This document shows, one piece after another, positions 1-8,821 of a DNA stretch of 64,000 nt; position 1 is the stretch's first letter; each line of letters starts with the position of its first letter. The position numbers were made by a program, and so were the translations under genes. The stretch is from GCA-2862545 sp047609825 (lineage in GTDB: Bacteria > Myxococcota_A > UBA796 > GCA-2862545). The DNA lies in NCBI GenBank assembly GCA_047609825.1, contig JBLFXJ010000001.1:1-64000 (forward strand), in the 5' to 3' direction. Below the pieces are notes generated by a model. That model did not search any database. It saw nothing but the letters and a program-made list of their open reading frames with translations, and was not told where the DNA came from.

Positions 1-1397
1 GCCGCCAGAAGTCCCGCAGCTCCGCATCGCGCCCGTTGGCGTTGCGGAACAGGTCGCGGCGTGCGTTGGTGACGCCGATGTTCGAGCACTCCTTGCGGGG
101 GTCGGACATGGCGGCCTCCAGAGTGAGCGCATCCCACGCGGTGAGGCGGGCCTCGATGTCGGCGGCGGCCAGGGTGTCGAGTGCGGCGGCGACGGCGGCC
201 TGGTGCTCCGCGGAGCAGGTGGGGTCGTCGAAGCACTCGGCGGCGAGCTCGCCCGCGGGGGATGACCACGAGAAGAAGAAGAACCCGCCGCCCATGGCCA
301 GGTCGAGGTCGAACGGGAGCAGCTCGGCGAGGCCGGTCTCGGGGTTGAAGTAGAACCGGTAGTTGTTCTGGTTCAGCGCGTAGCCGTCCCACTGGTCGAG
401 CCAGTGCTCGCCGGCGAGGAACTTGTGCAGGATGGGCCAGTCCACGAACGCGCCGGTGGTGGCGTAGAACTCCGGCGTGCGGCGGGAGCTGCGGATGGCC
501 TCGGTGAGCAGGCGCACGTCCTCGTTGCCCACGTCCACCCCTTCTTCCAGCTGGAACAGGGGCCACTGCTCCGGCACGAAGTCGAGGGTGTCGGCGCTCC
601 AGCCGCCGTCGTACACGTACTTGCCGTCGTACAGGTTGCCCGATGTGTCGGTGAAGTGGTGTGCCAAGTACCGGTCGTCCTGGGTCTCGACGAGCTGGTA
701 CAGGCCGTAGTCGAGGTCGTTCACCGTCACGTGGGCGAAGGACAGGCGCGACGCGGTGACCCCGAGCTGGTCGAACATGTAGTAGCCGAGGGCTTCGACC
801 ATGAAGCTGCAGTCGGCCACGCTGTTGTTCAAGGTGAGGGTCTCGACGCCCCACAGGCGCTGGCCCGGGATGTATTGGTTGAAGTCGACCTTGAACTTGG
901 GCTTCTCGTCGAGCTCCCGGTAGGAGCCGAGCTTGCCCCGGAGGCGGACTCCGACCAGCGCGAGCGACAGGCCGTCCACGGTGACCGCGCCGGGCACGTA
1001 GGTGTAGCCGTCGTCCAGCAGGGCCGCGGCCGCGTCATCCGACAGGGTGATGGCCACCTCGTGGATCACGGTGTCGTCGAACAGGGCGTCGGAGGGATCG
1101 CCGGGAGAACCGGCGTCTTCGTCGTCGACCTCGGGTTCGAACGGGTCGGTGGAGGTGGTGCCGGTCGGGGTGGTGCCCGTGGGGGTGGTGCCCGTGGGGG
1201 TGGTGCCCGTGGGGGTGGTGCCCGTGGGCGTCGTGCCGGCGGGCGTGCTGCCGGTGGGCGTGCTGCCCGCGGGGGTGGTGCCCGCAGGAGTGGTTGTGGA
1301 CGGGTCGGTCGACGCGGCGCCGGTGTCACCGGGGCGCTTGTCGGACGGACTGGTGGCACACGCGGCGAGCAGCCACGGCAAGACGAGAACGCGCATG
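1..1397 (-). CDS. CotH-family kinase-like lipoprotein (3' end cut by window edge)
   Basis: Read from an ATG at 1397, the product starts MRVLVLPWLLAAC, a lipoprotein signal with Cys near residue 13. A low-complexity linker of TPTGT/TPAGT units (about residues 30-80) follows, then a CotH-like domain. Visible family features are a GVRLRGK strand, VDFNQYIPGQRLWG, SFAHVTVNDLDYGLYQLVE, the DGYALNQNNYRFY segment and the acidic LLPFDLDLAMG motif, which matches the PWDLD-type metal-binding motif of CotH protein kinases. CotH proteins are atypical secreted kinases known from spore coats and many bacterial envelopes; the substrate here is unknown. The frame is open to base 1, so the C-terminus is missing. 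The many plus-strand frames over it are shadows. Confidence 0.85.
1154..1294 (-). repeat. 15-bp tandem repeat encoding a Thr/Pro/Gly linker
   Basis: About nine imperfect copies of a 15-base unit (GTGGTGCCCGTGGGG and variants on the plus strand) lie in the CotH-like gene. They encode TPTGT/TPAGT/TPTGS units between the lipid anchor and the folded domain. Unit changes are in multiples of three, so copy number could vary without breaking the frame. Confidence 0.85.
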
Positions 1398-1450
1398 CAG
1401 TAGGATAGCGCAGGTCGGCGGGATCGGGCCACGTGACAGCAGAGAGGCGC

Positions 1451-1705
1451 ATGGAAGAGGCTCACGGCTATCGCGACGCGCTCCACTGGCGGATCCGGGT
1501 GGGCAACGGGCTCGCCGCCGTGTTCGGCGTGCTCACCGTGCTGCTCGTGCTGCTGGTGGTCAGCGGCGACCTGGCGGAGTTCGGCGTGATGGGCGCCGGC
1601 GTGACGCTGGCGTCGCTGCTCGGATCGGTGCGGCTGGTGACGGCGAGCCGGATCGCGCTGTACCACCTCGGGCCGCCCGGGCCGCGGTTGATGCGGCGGA
1701 GGTAG
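1451..1705 (+). CDS. Small two-segment membrane protein, unknown
   Basis: An 84-residue protein starting MEEAHGYRDALHW. An in-frame GTG lies 18 bases upstream, but AGAGAGG directly before this ATG favours 1451. It has a hydrophobic segment at about residues 19-41 (VFGVLTVLLVLLVV), a second weaker one (VMGAGVTLASLLGSVRLV) and a basic tail ending RLMRRR, consistent with a small inner-membrane protein. No family is recognised. It is divergent from the CotH-like gene, with a 53-base gap that probably holds both promoters. Confidence 0.6.
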   Translation: MEEAHGYRDALHWRIRVGNGLAAVFGVLTVLLVLLVVSGDLAEFGVMGAGVTLASLLGSVRLVTASRIALYHLGPPGPRLMRRR

Positions 1706-1747
1706 GGTCAGCGCGGGGAGGCACTCGGGACAGCGCACAGCCCCGAC

Positions 1748-1954
1748 TCACCGATGGCTCTTCACCGGGCACGGCTCCCCTGCATGCGCCACCCCGACCC
1801 CCACGCTCTGCGCGAGTTCGGCGGACGGCGCCCAGGTGCTCGCCATGACCCCGCCCAGGTGGACGGCGGCGAGGAGGACGCCCGCGCGAACGAGCACCCC
1901 CAGCATCGAGGGCAGGACGGGGACCTGTGCCTCAGCTCGACAGCTCAGTCGCAT
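1748..1954 (-). CDS. Small hydrophobic protein coupled to the upstream gene
   Basis: A 68-residue frame starting MRLSCRAEAQVPVLPSM with a hydrophobic stretch (MLGVLVRAGVLLAAVHLGGVMA) that could be a signal anchor, and a short polar tail ending PVKSHR. Its ATG (1954) has AGGGGAG about 8 bases upstream and overlaps the 3' end of the upstream gene (stop at 1932-1934) by 23 bases, suggesting translational coupling. No family recognised. A longer in-frame extension from 2185 has unnatural composition and was not used. Confidence 0.45.
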   Translation of the reverse strand: MRLSCRAEAQVPVLPSMLGVLVRAGVLLAAVHLGGVMASTWAPSAELAQSVGVGVAHAGEPCPVKSHR

Positions 1955-3215
1955 CTCTCGACTCCCCTGCAAGAAACTCTGCATTGTAGTTCGTGGTGCT
2001 GGCCCGCCCGGCGGCGGCGTCGCGCGCGAGCAGGACCCGGTCGTCCCAGGACAGGTGACGGCCGCTGGCTTCGAGGTCCTCAGCGCGCATGACCGCGGTG
2101 AGGACCGCCGCGAGCCAGGGGCCGAGCTCCAGCGCGCCCCACACCTGCTGCTGCGCGTCGGCGATCTGCTGTCTGCAGTGTGCATAGTCGCCCGCGTAGA
2201 GCAGCAGACGGGCGCGGTGGTAGGCGTGGAGGATCTGAATCCGGATCCGGGATTCCTCGGAGAACCCGTTCATCTCCCCGGCCGCCAGATCCTCGAATAT
2301 GGAGGTGTGACACCGTACATTGGCCATGAATGACCGCAGGAGCCGAACGCGCAGCGCGTAGGCCAGGTGGCTCTCGAGCACGACGCCGGGGAGGGACAGC
2401 TCGCCCGGGTCGACCACGAGGCCGAGCAGCTCCTCGACCGCTGCGGACTTGACCGGGCTCCTGCACCAGCCGGTGCGCACGGCAGACAGCACCTCGGCGC
2501 AGCGGGTGGCCGCGTAGGCGACCGTGGTGGGGTGGGCGTCGGCGCGAAACCGGGGGTCGTCGCGCAGGCTGTCGAACGCGCCCAGGCCGGCGTCGTCCTC
2601 CCGGTTCTCGATCAGCATGTTCGCCAGCGTGGCCTGGGTGCCCCAGCTGCCCGTGCCGTCGGGGCGCAGCACCAGGGCGAGGGTGAACGCGTCGATGGCG
2701 AGCGCCCGGAGCTCGGGTCGGTCCGACCGCGCGGCCTGGAACCCCACCGCCTCCATGGCGTTGGCCAGGAGCAGGTCGGGCACTCCAGCTGCGGACGTGT
2801 CCAGGTCCCACCGACTGGACGCGGTGAGGGACGTGGAGCTGCGCACCGCCCAGCCAACCACGTCGAGGGCGCTCCGGATGCTCACCCGGGTGTCGCCATA
2901 CAGGCCGTCGAGCACCGCGACGAGGGCGGGGCCGCGGTGGGATTCGCGGTGCCGCAGCGCCGCCTGCACCCGCCCGATGTACTGGTGGCGGGCGGCCTTC
3001 GCCTCCATCCGCTCGTCGAACGGCGGGGTGAGGGGGCTCGTCAGTGCGGGCAGGGCGTCCACCACGGCGAAGGCGGAGGCACGCGGGCTGGAGATGAGCG
3101 CGCGGGCGATGTTCAGCCGCTGCTCCATGGTCGCGGTCTTCGTCGTGCCGCTCGCGTGGTTCTGGGCCGTGCTCGGGGGCAGTCCGGGGAGCTCGCCGAG
3201 GCGGTCCGTGGACAC
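1932..3215 (-). CDS. TPR-like helical protein of unknown function
   Basis: The 427-residue frame has natural composition and Ala/Leu/Arg-rich helical segments throughout, with TPR-like stretches around residues 170-260 (ALAIDAFTLALVLRPDG) and 330-370 (YHRARLLLYAGDYAHC). There is no signal peptide or membrane span. The GTG at 3215 is the first usable start, but good-looking sequence (GLLASAIKSAWDGAAGAG) continues upstream without a start. An ATG at 3342 in another frame (MVTAEASQASSAVAPPG) would join it if the C/G run at 3291-3300 were one base shorter. The true N-terminus is therefore probably about 40 residues longer. The function is not recognised. Confidence 0.65.
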   Translation of the reverse strand: MSTDRLGELPGLPPSTAQNHASGTTKTATMEQRLNIARALISSPRASAFAVVDALPALTSPLTPPFDERMEAKAARHQYIGRVQAALRHRESHRGPALVAVLDGLYGDTRVSIRSALDVVGWAVRSSTSLTASSRWDLDTSAAGVPDLLLANAMEAVGFQAARSDRPELRALAIDAFTLALVLRPDGTGSWGTQATLANMLIENREDDAGLGAFDSLRDDPRFRADAHPTTVAYAATRCAEVLSAVRTGWCRSPVKSAAVEELLGLVVDPGELSLPGVVLESHLAYALRVRLLRSFMANVRCHTSIFEDLAAGEMNGFSEESRIRIQILHAYHRARLLLYAGDYAHCRQQIADAQQQVWGALELGPWLAAVLTAVMRAEDLEASGRHLSWDDRVLLARDAAAGRASTTNYNAEFLAGESRDATELSS

Positions 3216-3387
3216 CGGCGGGGAGCCTGCACCGGCAGCGCCATCCCATGCGGACTTGATGGCCGAGGCGAGCAGACCGCCGCCGCGTCGCCCCGGGGGG
3301 AGCCACAGCGCTCGACGCCTGAGATGCCTCTGCCGTCACCACATTTCACGAGTGTACTCGGGACGCGGCCATCGGTCTGCTCTCGAG

Positions 3388-3406
3388 CCAGCCCACTCTG
3401 GGCTGG
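3388..3406. repeat. 8-bp inverted repeat with 3-base loop
   Basis: Perfect arms CCAGCCCA / TGGGCTGG around CTC, in the non-coding stretch upstream of the minus-strand TPR-like gene. It could be a weak hairpin or part of a binding site; no T-run follows it. Confidence 0.4.
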
Positions 3407-3484
3407 AGGGTGGGCAGCGAACCTGGGCGGGCGGTTGGGCGGGGCCTGCCGGCGCGAGTTGTTGCGTTGATATTCGCCGTTGTA

Positions 3485-3499
3485 GGAGAATTATTCTCC
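3485..3499. promoter_or_regulatory. Perfect 15-bp palindrome, possible operator
   Basis: GGAGAATTATTCTCC is a perfect 7+1+7 palindrome in an unusually AT-rich patch of this GC-rich window (TTGATATTCG lies just upstream). Between a minus-strand gene start and a decayed plus-strand fragment, it is well placed to be a dimeric regulator site. No specific regulator family is assigned. Confidence 0.4.
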
Positions 3500-3580
3500 G
3501 CTACGGATCTCGCGTTCCGTGCCCCGACCCGGACCGCCCCTCGCCAGCTCAGTCCACGCCGGACACAGCGATCCCGCCCC

Positions 3581-3766
3581 CTGTACCAGCTCCTCGACAA
3601 GGGGGAGCGGCTGGTGGGGGATGTGCCGTCGCCGCTGGCGAAGCCCAGCGGGTGTGGGTTCCGCACGCGGTGTCCGGTGGCGCGGGCGGCGTGTGCGGGG
3701 GCGGTGCCGGAGTTGGTGGAGGTTGGGGGCGGGCGGTGGCGTGTGGGTTCTGGCGGGCGGGGGTGA
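3581..3766 (+). pseudogene. Remnant of an oligopeptide ABC transporter ATPase C-terminus (oligo_HPY region)
   Basis: This frame reads GDVPSPLAKPSGCGFRTRCP, then PVARAACAGAVPELVEVGGG. That is the signature of the C-terminal extension of Opp/Dpp ATP-binding proteins (GxVPSPxxPPSGCxFxxRCP...C...P.L). No Walker A, signature or Walker B sequence precedes it, and the upstream frame (MGSEPGRAVGRGLPARV) is unlike a transporter. It is therefore best read as a leftover C-terminal scrap of a deleted gene. The rest of 3350-3812 carries only the two palindromes described separately. Confidence 0.55.
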
Positions 3767-3812
3767 GGGCGGTGGTGCCGAGGAGCCGATCCCGTTCCCG
3801 GTGGCCACCCAC

Positions 3813-4106
3813 TCAGTCATCGCATCCGCCACAATCGGTGAACCCCGAGGAGCATGCCGGGTTGTTGCCATAGGCGCCGACAGCGTTGCAGTCCATGGTC
3901 GGGAGCGCGTCCAGGCAGGCCTGAGCCGGCCTCGGCGTGAACCTGCACTCGGAGCAGCCGGCGTCCTTTCGCTCGAGCATCGTGCGACAGCCGTCGAAGT
4001 CCTCGTACCGCTCTTCGAACTCCGCAGGACACTCGGCGTCCCAGAAGCTGCAGAATTCGTCGATGTACGATGCCTTGGTGAGACCGGCATAGCTGCAGCC
4101 CACCAA
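3813..4106 (-). CDS. Small Cys-rich lipoprotein
   Basis: The mature part has at least nine cysteines (GCSYAG, FCSFWDAECP, DGCRTML, GCSECRF, QACLDAL, MDCNAVG, ACSSGF, DCGGCDD), typical of a disulphide-rich exported protein of about 95 residues. The only standard in-frame start before it is TTG at 4106, which leaves just M before VGC. Reading further upstream in frame gives ILGRAAARAVTVAGLVGC, a textbook lipoprotein signal, preceded by TGA and then an ATG at 4154 that has a good AGGGAG site. The intended start is therefore probably 4154 with a stop as codon 2 (see findings). Function unknown. Confidence 0.65.
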   Translation of the reverse strand: MVGCSYAGLTKASYIDEFCSFWDAECPAEFEERYEDFDGCRTMLERKDAGCSECRFTPRPAQACLDALPTMDCNAVGAYGNNPACSSGFTDCGGCDD

Positions 4107-4349
4107 CCCCGCGACCGTGACCGCCCGTGCCGCCGCCCGGCCCAGAATTCACATTGAAAACTCCCTAATTGGCAGGGTAGCACAGTTTCTTCGGCCCCGA
4201 GCGCGGACGAGAGGCCGGACGGCGCCCCGGATGACGACAGCTGGCGCCCCCCCGCCGCCAACTTGCCGGGGGACCGCCCGTAAGCCCCACCAAACGCACC
4301 CTCCCCATCCCCTCCGCCCCGCGCTACCCTACCCACGTCCGGAGGATGC

Positions 4350-5723
4350 GTGCGCGGCCCCCTGTCACGACGAGATCTGCTCCAGCTCCTCGGGCTGGCT
4401 GCGGCGGGAAGCGCCCTCCCGCGGCCCGCTCTCGCCGACGCGCCCCCACCTCGTCGCGTGCTGTTCTTCGTCACCAGCCACGGCACCATCCACGACCGGT
4501 GGGCGATCCGGGGCGGTCGGCCGCGTGATGTGGACTACAGCTTCGACCTCGACCGCCTGGCCGAGCACGAGATGTCCACCATCCTGGCCCCGCTCCACCG
4601 GCACCGCGACCAGCTGATCGTCCTCGATGGCCTGGGCAACGCGGTGGGCGTGGTGGCGGGCTTCCTCTCCCATGCGGCGGGCTCGGCCAGCTCCCAGAGC
4701 GGGTGGATTCCCACGAGCCCCCCCGGTGAGCTCTCCCGGTGCAGCGGCGCGTCGCTGGACCAGGTGCTCGGCGCCACCCGCGACACACCCTTCCGCAGCC
4801 TGGAGTGGGCCACGGGCGGCATGCCCGTGTGCTTCGACGCGCTCGGCGCCCCGCTGCCCTATGAGCTGTCGCCGGCCGAGGCGTGGCGGCGGTTGTTCCC
4901 CCTGGCGGCGGACGATCCCGTGGGGGCGGCGGTGCATGCCGGCGAGCGCAGCGTGCTCGACCTGGTGGCCGGCCGGTTCGACGCAGTGCTCCCCCAACTG
5001 CCCTCGGCGGACCGCGACAAGCTGGCACTGCACAAAGACCTGGTGCGCGACCTGGAGAATCGGGTGGGGGCGCTCGAGGCGCTGGACTGCGCTGCCCCGG
5101 ATGCGCCCGACCCCACCCTGGGAGACAACCCCGCGTCGGCCGACTACACCGCATCGATCATCGAGGCGTTCACCGACATGGCGGTGGTGGCGTTCTCCTG
5201 CGGGCTGACCGACGTGATCACGGTGCGGGTGGATGACGTGTCCACCGCCTCGGTGGGGGCCCCGCCGGGCAACCTGCACAGCGACATCGCCCACGCGGTC
5301 GCGAGCAACCCCGGTGCGGTCGACTACATGACCCTGCACCACACCCATCACGCCCGGGAGGTGGCGGCCCTGCTCGACCGCCTCGCCGCGATCCCCGAGG
5401 GCGACGGCACCCTACTCGACCACACCCTGGTGGTGTGGCACAACGAGCTCTCCACCGGCGACCACCTGTTCCACACCGTGCCCGTGGTGCTCGCCGGCCT
5501 CGGCACCGCACTCCAGACCGGTCGCTACCACCGGTACTCCGAGCTGCACTCGGTGGTCGGCCGCCTGGGCGAGCAGAAGGTGGGCAGGCCGCACAACCGG
5601 ATGCTCACCACCATCGGCCAGGCCCTCGGTCTCGCCGCCGACCACACCGGCCACACCGAGGTCGAGCGGGCGGATGGCTCGCTGCTCGACCTCACCGGGG
5701 TGCTGCCGGGCGTGCTCCGGTGA
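4350..5723 (+). CDS. DUF1552 family exported protein, Tat signal
   Basis: A 457-residue protein that starts at GTG 4350 with a twin-arginine signal (SRRDLLQLLGLAAAGSALP). The body matches the DUF1552 family: VLFFVTSHGTIHDRW, a LDGLGN segment, HSDIAHA, LHHTHHAREVAALL and TLVVWHNELSTGDHLFHTVPVVLAG, which resembles the alkaline-phosphatase-like DUF1501/1552 fold. These proteins are exported and are usually encoded beside DUF1592 proteins, as here. The biochemical role is unknown. It is the first gene of a three-gene operon; its TGA overlaps the next GTG. Confidence 0.85.
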   Translation: MRGPLSRRDLLQLLGLAAAGSALPRPALADAPPPRRVLFFVTSHGTIHDRWAIRGGRPRDVDYSFDLDRLAEHEMSTILAPLHRHRDQLIVLDGLGNAVGVVAGFLSHAAGSASSQSGWIPTSPPGELSRCSGASLDQVLGATRDTPFRSLEWATGGMPVCFDALGAPLPYELSPAEAWRRLFPLAADDPVGAAVHAGERSVLDLVAGRFDAVLPQLPSADRDKLALHKDLVRDLENRVGALEALDCAAPDAPDPTLGDNPASADYTASIIEAFTDMAVVAFSCGLTDVITVRVDDVSTASVGAPPGNLHSDIAHAVASNPGAVDYMTLHHTHHAREVAALLDRLAAIPEGDGTLLDHTLVVWHNELSTGDHLFHTVPVVLAGLGTALQTGRYHRYSELHSVVGRLGEQKVGRPHNRMLTTIGQALGLAADHTGHTEVERADGSLLDLTGVLPGVLR

Positions 5724-7363
5724 CCGCACTGCTGCTGCTGCTGGCGTGCGCGGGTCCACCGAGTGGGGGCGGTCGGTCCGATCCGCCGTCGGACGGCCAC
5801 ACCTCCACGCCCACGACCGCGCCGCCCACGACGCCCTCCACCACAACGGATGGCACCACCCCGTCGCAGGAGGCCGGGGCCCCGTCGCCGCTGCGTCGGC
5901 TCACGGCCGTGCAGTACCGGAACACGGTGGCCGACCTGTTCACCGGGGCCGAGCTGCCGCCGCTCCGGTTCCCGGTCGAGGCCGCCATCGAGGGGTTCGA
6001 GACCAACGCCGGGGCCCAGTCGGCGAGTGCCCTGTGGGTGGACCACCTGCAGGTGGCGGGGCGTGCGGTGGCCGTGGCGGCGATGGCGTCGCCCGAGGCC
6101 TGGCTCGGCTGCCCGGCGGATGGCGGTCCCGACCCGCTGGCCTGCGGCACATCCGGTCTCGCGGCCCTGGGCGAGCGCGCCTTCCGCCGGCCGCTGACCT
6201 CAGCCGACCGCGACCTGTTCCTCGGGTTCTTCGCCGATCAGCTCGCGGTGCACGGGTTCGATGCCGCGGTCCAGCTCACGCTCCAGGCGTACCTGAACAG
6301 CCCCGACTTCCTGTACCTGGTGGAGCTGTCCCCCGACGCGTCCGGTGCCCGGGCCCCCCTCGATGGCTGGCAGCGAGCGGCCCGGCTGTCGTACCTGATC
6401 TGGAACACGATGCCGGACGAAGCCGGGTTTGCGGCGGCGTCCTCTGGAGCGCTGGACACGGCTGACGGGGTGGAGGCGGAGGCGTGGCGTCTGCTCGATG
6501 ACCCGCGGTCGGCCGCCGGGGTGGTGGACTTCCACCGCCAGTGGATCGAGCTCGACGCGGTGGACGCGCTGGTGCTCAACTACGACTATTACCCGCAGTG
6601 GTCGCCGGAGATGAACCCCTACCTCCGGCACGAGACCGAGCAGCTCATCGAGCGCGTGTGGTGGGACGAGGGCACCCTGTCGCAGCTCCTGCTCGACCGC
6701 AGTACCGAGATCGACGCCACCCTGTCCATCGTGTACGACCTGCCCATCGGGGTCACCGAGCTGCCCGAGGGCCAGCGCGCGGGCTTGCTCACCCGGGCCG
6801 CCTGGCTGTCGCCCCGGGCGCACATCACCCAGCCCTCACCAGTGCTCCGCGGCGTGTTCGTGCTCGACCGCATGTTCTGCGCGCCCCCGCCCCCACCCCC
6901 GCCGGATGCGCTGCAGTTCGAGGGGCTGCTGTTCGGGGACTTCGGCACCAACCGGGACCGCTACGCCCAGCACACCGCCGACCCCGCCTGCCAGGGCTGC
7001 CACGACCTCATCGATCCGCTCGGGTTCGGGTTCGAGCAGTATGACGCGCTGGGCACGTACCGCGAGCTCGACAACGACCTGCCGGTGGACGCGACCGGGA
7101 GCCTGACCGTCGGGGCGCAGGCCGGCACGGCGTACGATGGGGCGGTGGCGCTGAGCGCGCTGCTGGCGGAGAGCCCCGAGGTGCACGACTGCTACGCCCG
7201 GGCCTGGTACCGGCAGGCCATGGGGCGGTCGGAAGACCCGGCGGACGACGCCCACCTCGCCGCGGTGCAGGCGGAGTTCCTCGCCACCGGAGGCGACCTG
7301 CGGTCGGCGATCATCGCGCTCGTGCGCAGCGATCCGTTCCTCACCCGGCGGGTGGGGGAGTGA
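5720..7363 (+). CDS. DUF1592-family lipoprotein with CxxCH motif
   Basis: The product starts at GTG 5720 in the GTGA overlap: MTALLLLLACAGPPSGGG is a lipoprotein signal (Cys about residue 10), followed by a Thr/Pro/Ser linker to about residue 55. The core follows the DUF1587/1595/1592/1588/1585 order: LRRLTAVQYRNTVADLF, AFRRPLTSADRDLFLGFF, RAARLSYLIWNTMPDE, LSPRAHITQPSPVLRGVFV, then DPACQGCHDLIDPLGFGFEQYD with a haem-type CxxCH, and a final DPFLTRR. The CxxCH suggests a periplasmic electron-transfer or oxidation role, but no substrate is known. The longer frame from 5435 is out-of-gene extension. Confidence 0.87.
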   Translation: MTALLLLLACAGPPSGGGRSDPPSDGHTSTPTTAPPTTPSTTTDGTTPSQEAGAPSPLRRLTAVQYRNTVADLFTGAELPPLRFPVEAAIEGFETNAGAQSASALWVDHLQVAGRAVAVAAMASPEAWLGCPADGGPDPLACGTSGLAALGERAFRRPLTSADRDLFLGFFADQLAVHGFDAAVQLTLQAYLNSPDFLYLVELSPDASGARAPLDGWQRAARLSYLIWNTMPDEAGFAAASSGALDTADGVEAEAWRLLDDPRSAAGVVDFHRQWIELDAVDALVLNYDYYPQWSPEMNPYLRHETEQLIERVWWDEGTLSQLLLDRSTEIDATLSIVYDLPIGVTELPEGQRAGLLTRAAWLSPRAHITQPSPVLRGVFVLDRMFCAPPPPPPPDALQFEGLLFGDFGTNRDRYAQHTADPACQGCHDLIDPLGFGFEQYDALGTYRELDNDLPVDATGSLTVGAQAGTAYDGAVALSALLAESPEVHDCYARAWYRQAMGRSEDPADDAHLAAVQAEFLATGGDLRSAIIALVRSDPFLTRRVGE

Positions 7364-8817
7364 CGGCGCTGGTGCTGCTGCTGGCCTGCACAGCGGCGCC
7401 GTCCGGTGGGGGGAAGGACACGGCGCCGCCCTCGACCACGTCCACCACGACTCCTGCGCCTACGACGCCGGCTCCGACCACCTCCACCACGCCCACGACA
7501 CCGACTGCCGTGCAGGCCGACTGTGCGGTGCAGCCCGACAACGCGCTGCGGGTGGACTGCACCGTGCGGCTCGACCTGGAGCGCCCCGTGCGGATCACCG
7601 CCACCCAAGCTGGCGGCTGGGAGCGGGAGGTGGCGTCGCCGGCGGGGGTGGCGCACAGCCTCACGCTGTGGGGGCTGTATGCGGAGCAGGACGTGGCGTG
7701 GACCGCGTGGGTGGATGGGGTGGCGCTGGCCGAGGGTGTCGTGCGCACCGGTGCGATCCCGCCGCTGCTCGCCGAGCTGAACGTCACGCTCGCCGGCGAC
7801 GACCCGGTGGTGGAGCACGTGCTGGTGCCCGCGTCGTGCGAGGGCGCGCCGTTCCTCGCCATCGTGGACCGGGACGGCGCGGTGGTCTGGTACCAGGACC
7901 TGGAGTGGGATGGCGAGGGCAGCGTGGGCCTGGCCAACCTCACCGATGATGGTGGCGTGGTGGTGATCGTGGACGAGGGCATCCAGGAGTGGAGCCTGAC
8001 CGGTGAGCACCGGCGCACGCTGGAGCGCGGGGTGCACTTCGACCGCCGCATCCACCACGACCTGTTCAAGCACGACGACATCCTGTACGCGCTGTGGGCC
8101 GACACGGTCGAGGTGGGGCGGGCCGAGGTGGTTCTCGACGGACTGTACCTGTTCGACGAGGCCGATGCGGTGGTGGGGGAGTGGTCGCTGGCCGACCACA
8201 TCTCGCTGGAGGAGCGGGACCTGGTGGGGCTGCCGCCGCGGGGGTTCTGGGAGGACGAGTTCCCCGGCGCGGTGGACTGGTCCCATGCCAACGCCGTGTT
8301 CGTGGACGACGACGGCATCACGGTGTCCACCCGGTGGATCTCGACGGTGTGGCGCCTGGCGGGGTTCGATTCGCCCCGATTCGGGGAGGTGGAGTGGCGG
8401 CTCGTGGGCGAGCAGGACTCACCCATCCCGGCGGACTTCGTGCTGGAGTCGGGGCTCACGGACGTGCTCGGGTTCCGCGGCCAGCACCACGCCACGGTGT
8501 CGCCAGGCGGGCTGCTGAGCCTGTTCGACAACCGCCGCGGGGCTGATCCGAGCCGCGCGCTCGCCTATGCGCTGGACCCCTCAGCCGGGGTGGCCGAGCT
8601 GGTGGCGGTCCACACGCTACCGCAGCACTGCGACGTGCAGGGCGGGGCGTTCATACAGGATAATGGCGATATGGTCGCGACCTGCGCCGACACGGGCGTG
8701 GTGTACCACTACCGGGCGGGCGGCGATGGGGCGGAGAGCTTCAGCATGGGCGTTCAATGCGGTGACTTCGCCGGCGTGCGGGTGGTGATGCCGCGGGCCC
8801 AGCCGGTGGCGCTGTAG
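7360..8817 (+). CDS. Arylsulfotransferase (ASST)-like lipoprotein
   Basis: It starts at GTG 7360, overlapping the previous stop (GTGA). MTALVLLLACTAAPSGGG is a lipoprotein signal, then a Thr/Pro linker to about residue 50. The rest forms beta-propeller blades with ASST-type features: AIVDRDGAVVWYQDLE, RIHHDLFKHDD, DWSHANAVFVDDDGITVSTRW, GQHHATVSPGGLLSLFDN and a closing CADTGVVYHYR blade. The paired His residues lie where the ASST family holds its catalytic histidine. PQQ-like or purely structural propellers remain possible. The last gene of the operon; it faces the next gene tail to tail with a 4-base gap. Confidence 0.7.
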   Translation: MTALVLLLACTAAPSGGGKDTAPPSTTSTTTPAPTTPAPTTSTTPTTPTAVQADCAVQPDNALRVDCTVRLDLERPVRITATQAGGWEREVASPAGVAHSLTLWGLYAEQDVAWTAWVDGVALAEGVVRTGAIPPLLAELNVTLAGDDPVVEHVLVPASCEGAPFLAIVDRDGAVVWYQDLEWDGEGSVGLANLTDDGGVVVIVDEGIQEWSLTGEHRRTLERGVHFDRRIHHDLFKHDDILYALWADTVEVGRAEVVLDGLYLFDEADAVVGEWSLADHISLEERDLVGLPPRGFWEDEFPGAVDWSHANAVFVDDDGITVSTRWISTVWRLAGFDSPRFGEVEWRLVGEQDSPIPADFVLESGLTDVLGFRGQHHATVSPGGLLSLFDNRRGADPSRALAYALDPSAGVAELVAVHTLPQHCDVQGGAFIQDNGDMVATCADTGVVYHYRAGGDGAESFSMGVQCGDFAGVRVVMPRAQPVAL

Positions 8818-8821
8818 GCGG

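Noticed and set aside
404..1408. 334-codon plus-strand frame opposite the CotH-like gene
   Set aside because: Low-complexity GGARGGG repeats are the antisense of the Thr/Pro linker repeat; no protein-like features.
2080..3342. 420-codon minus-strand frame overlapping the TPR-like gene
   Set aside because: After the first ~17 codons it is Arg/Pro/Gly-rich noise; only its start may belong to the real gene through a frameshift.
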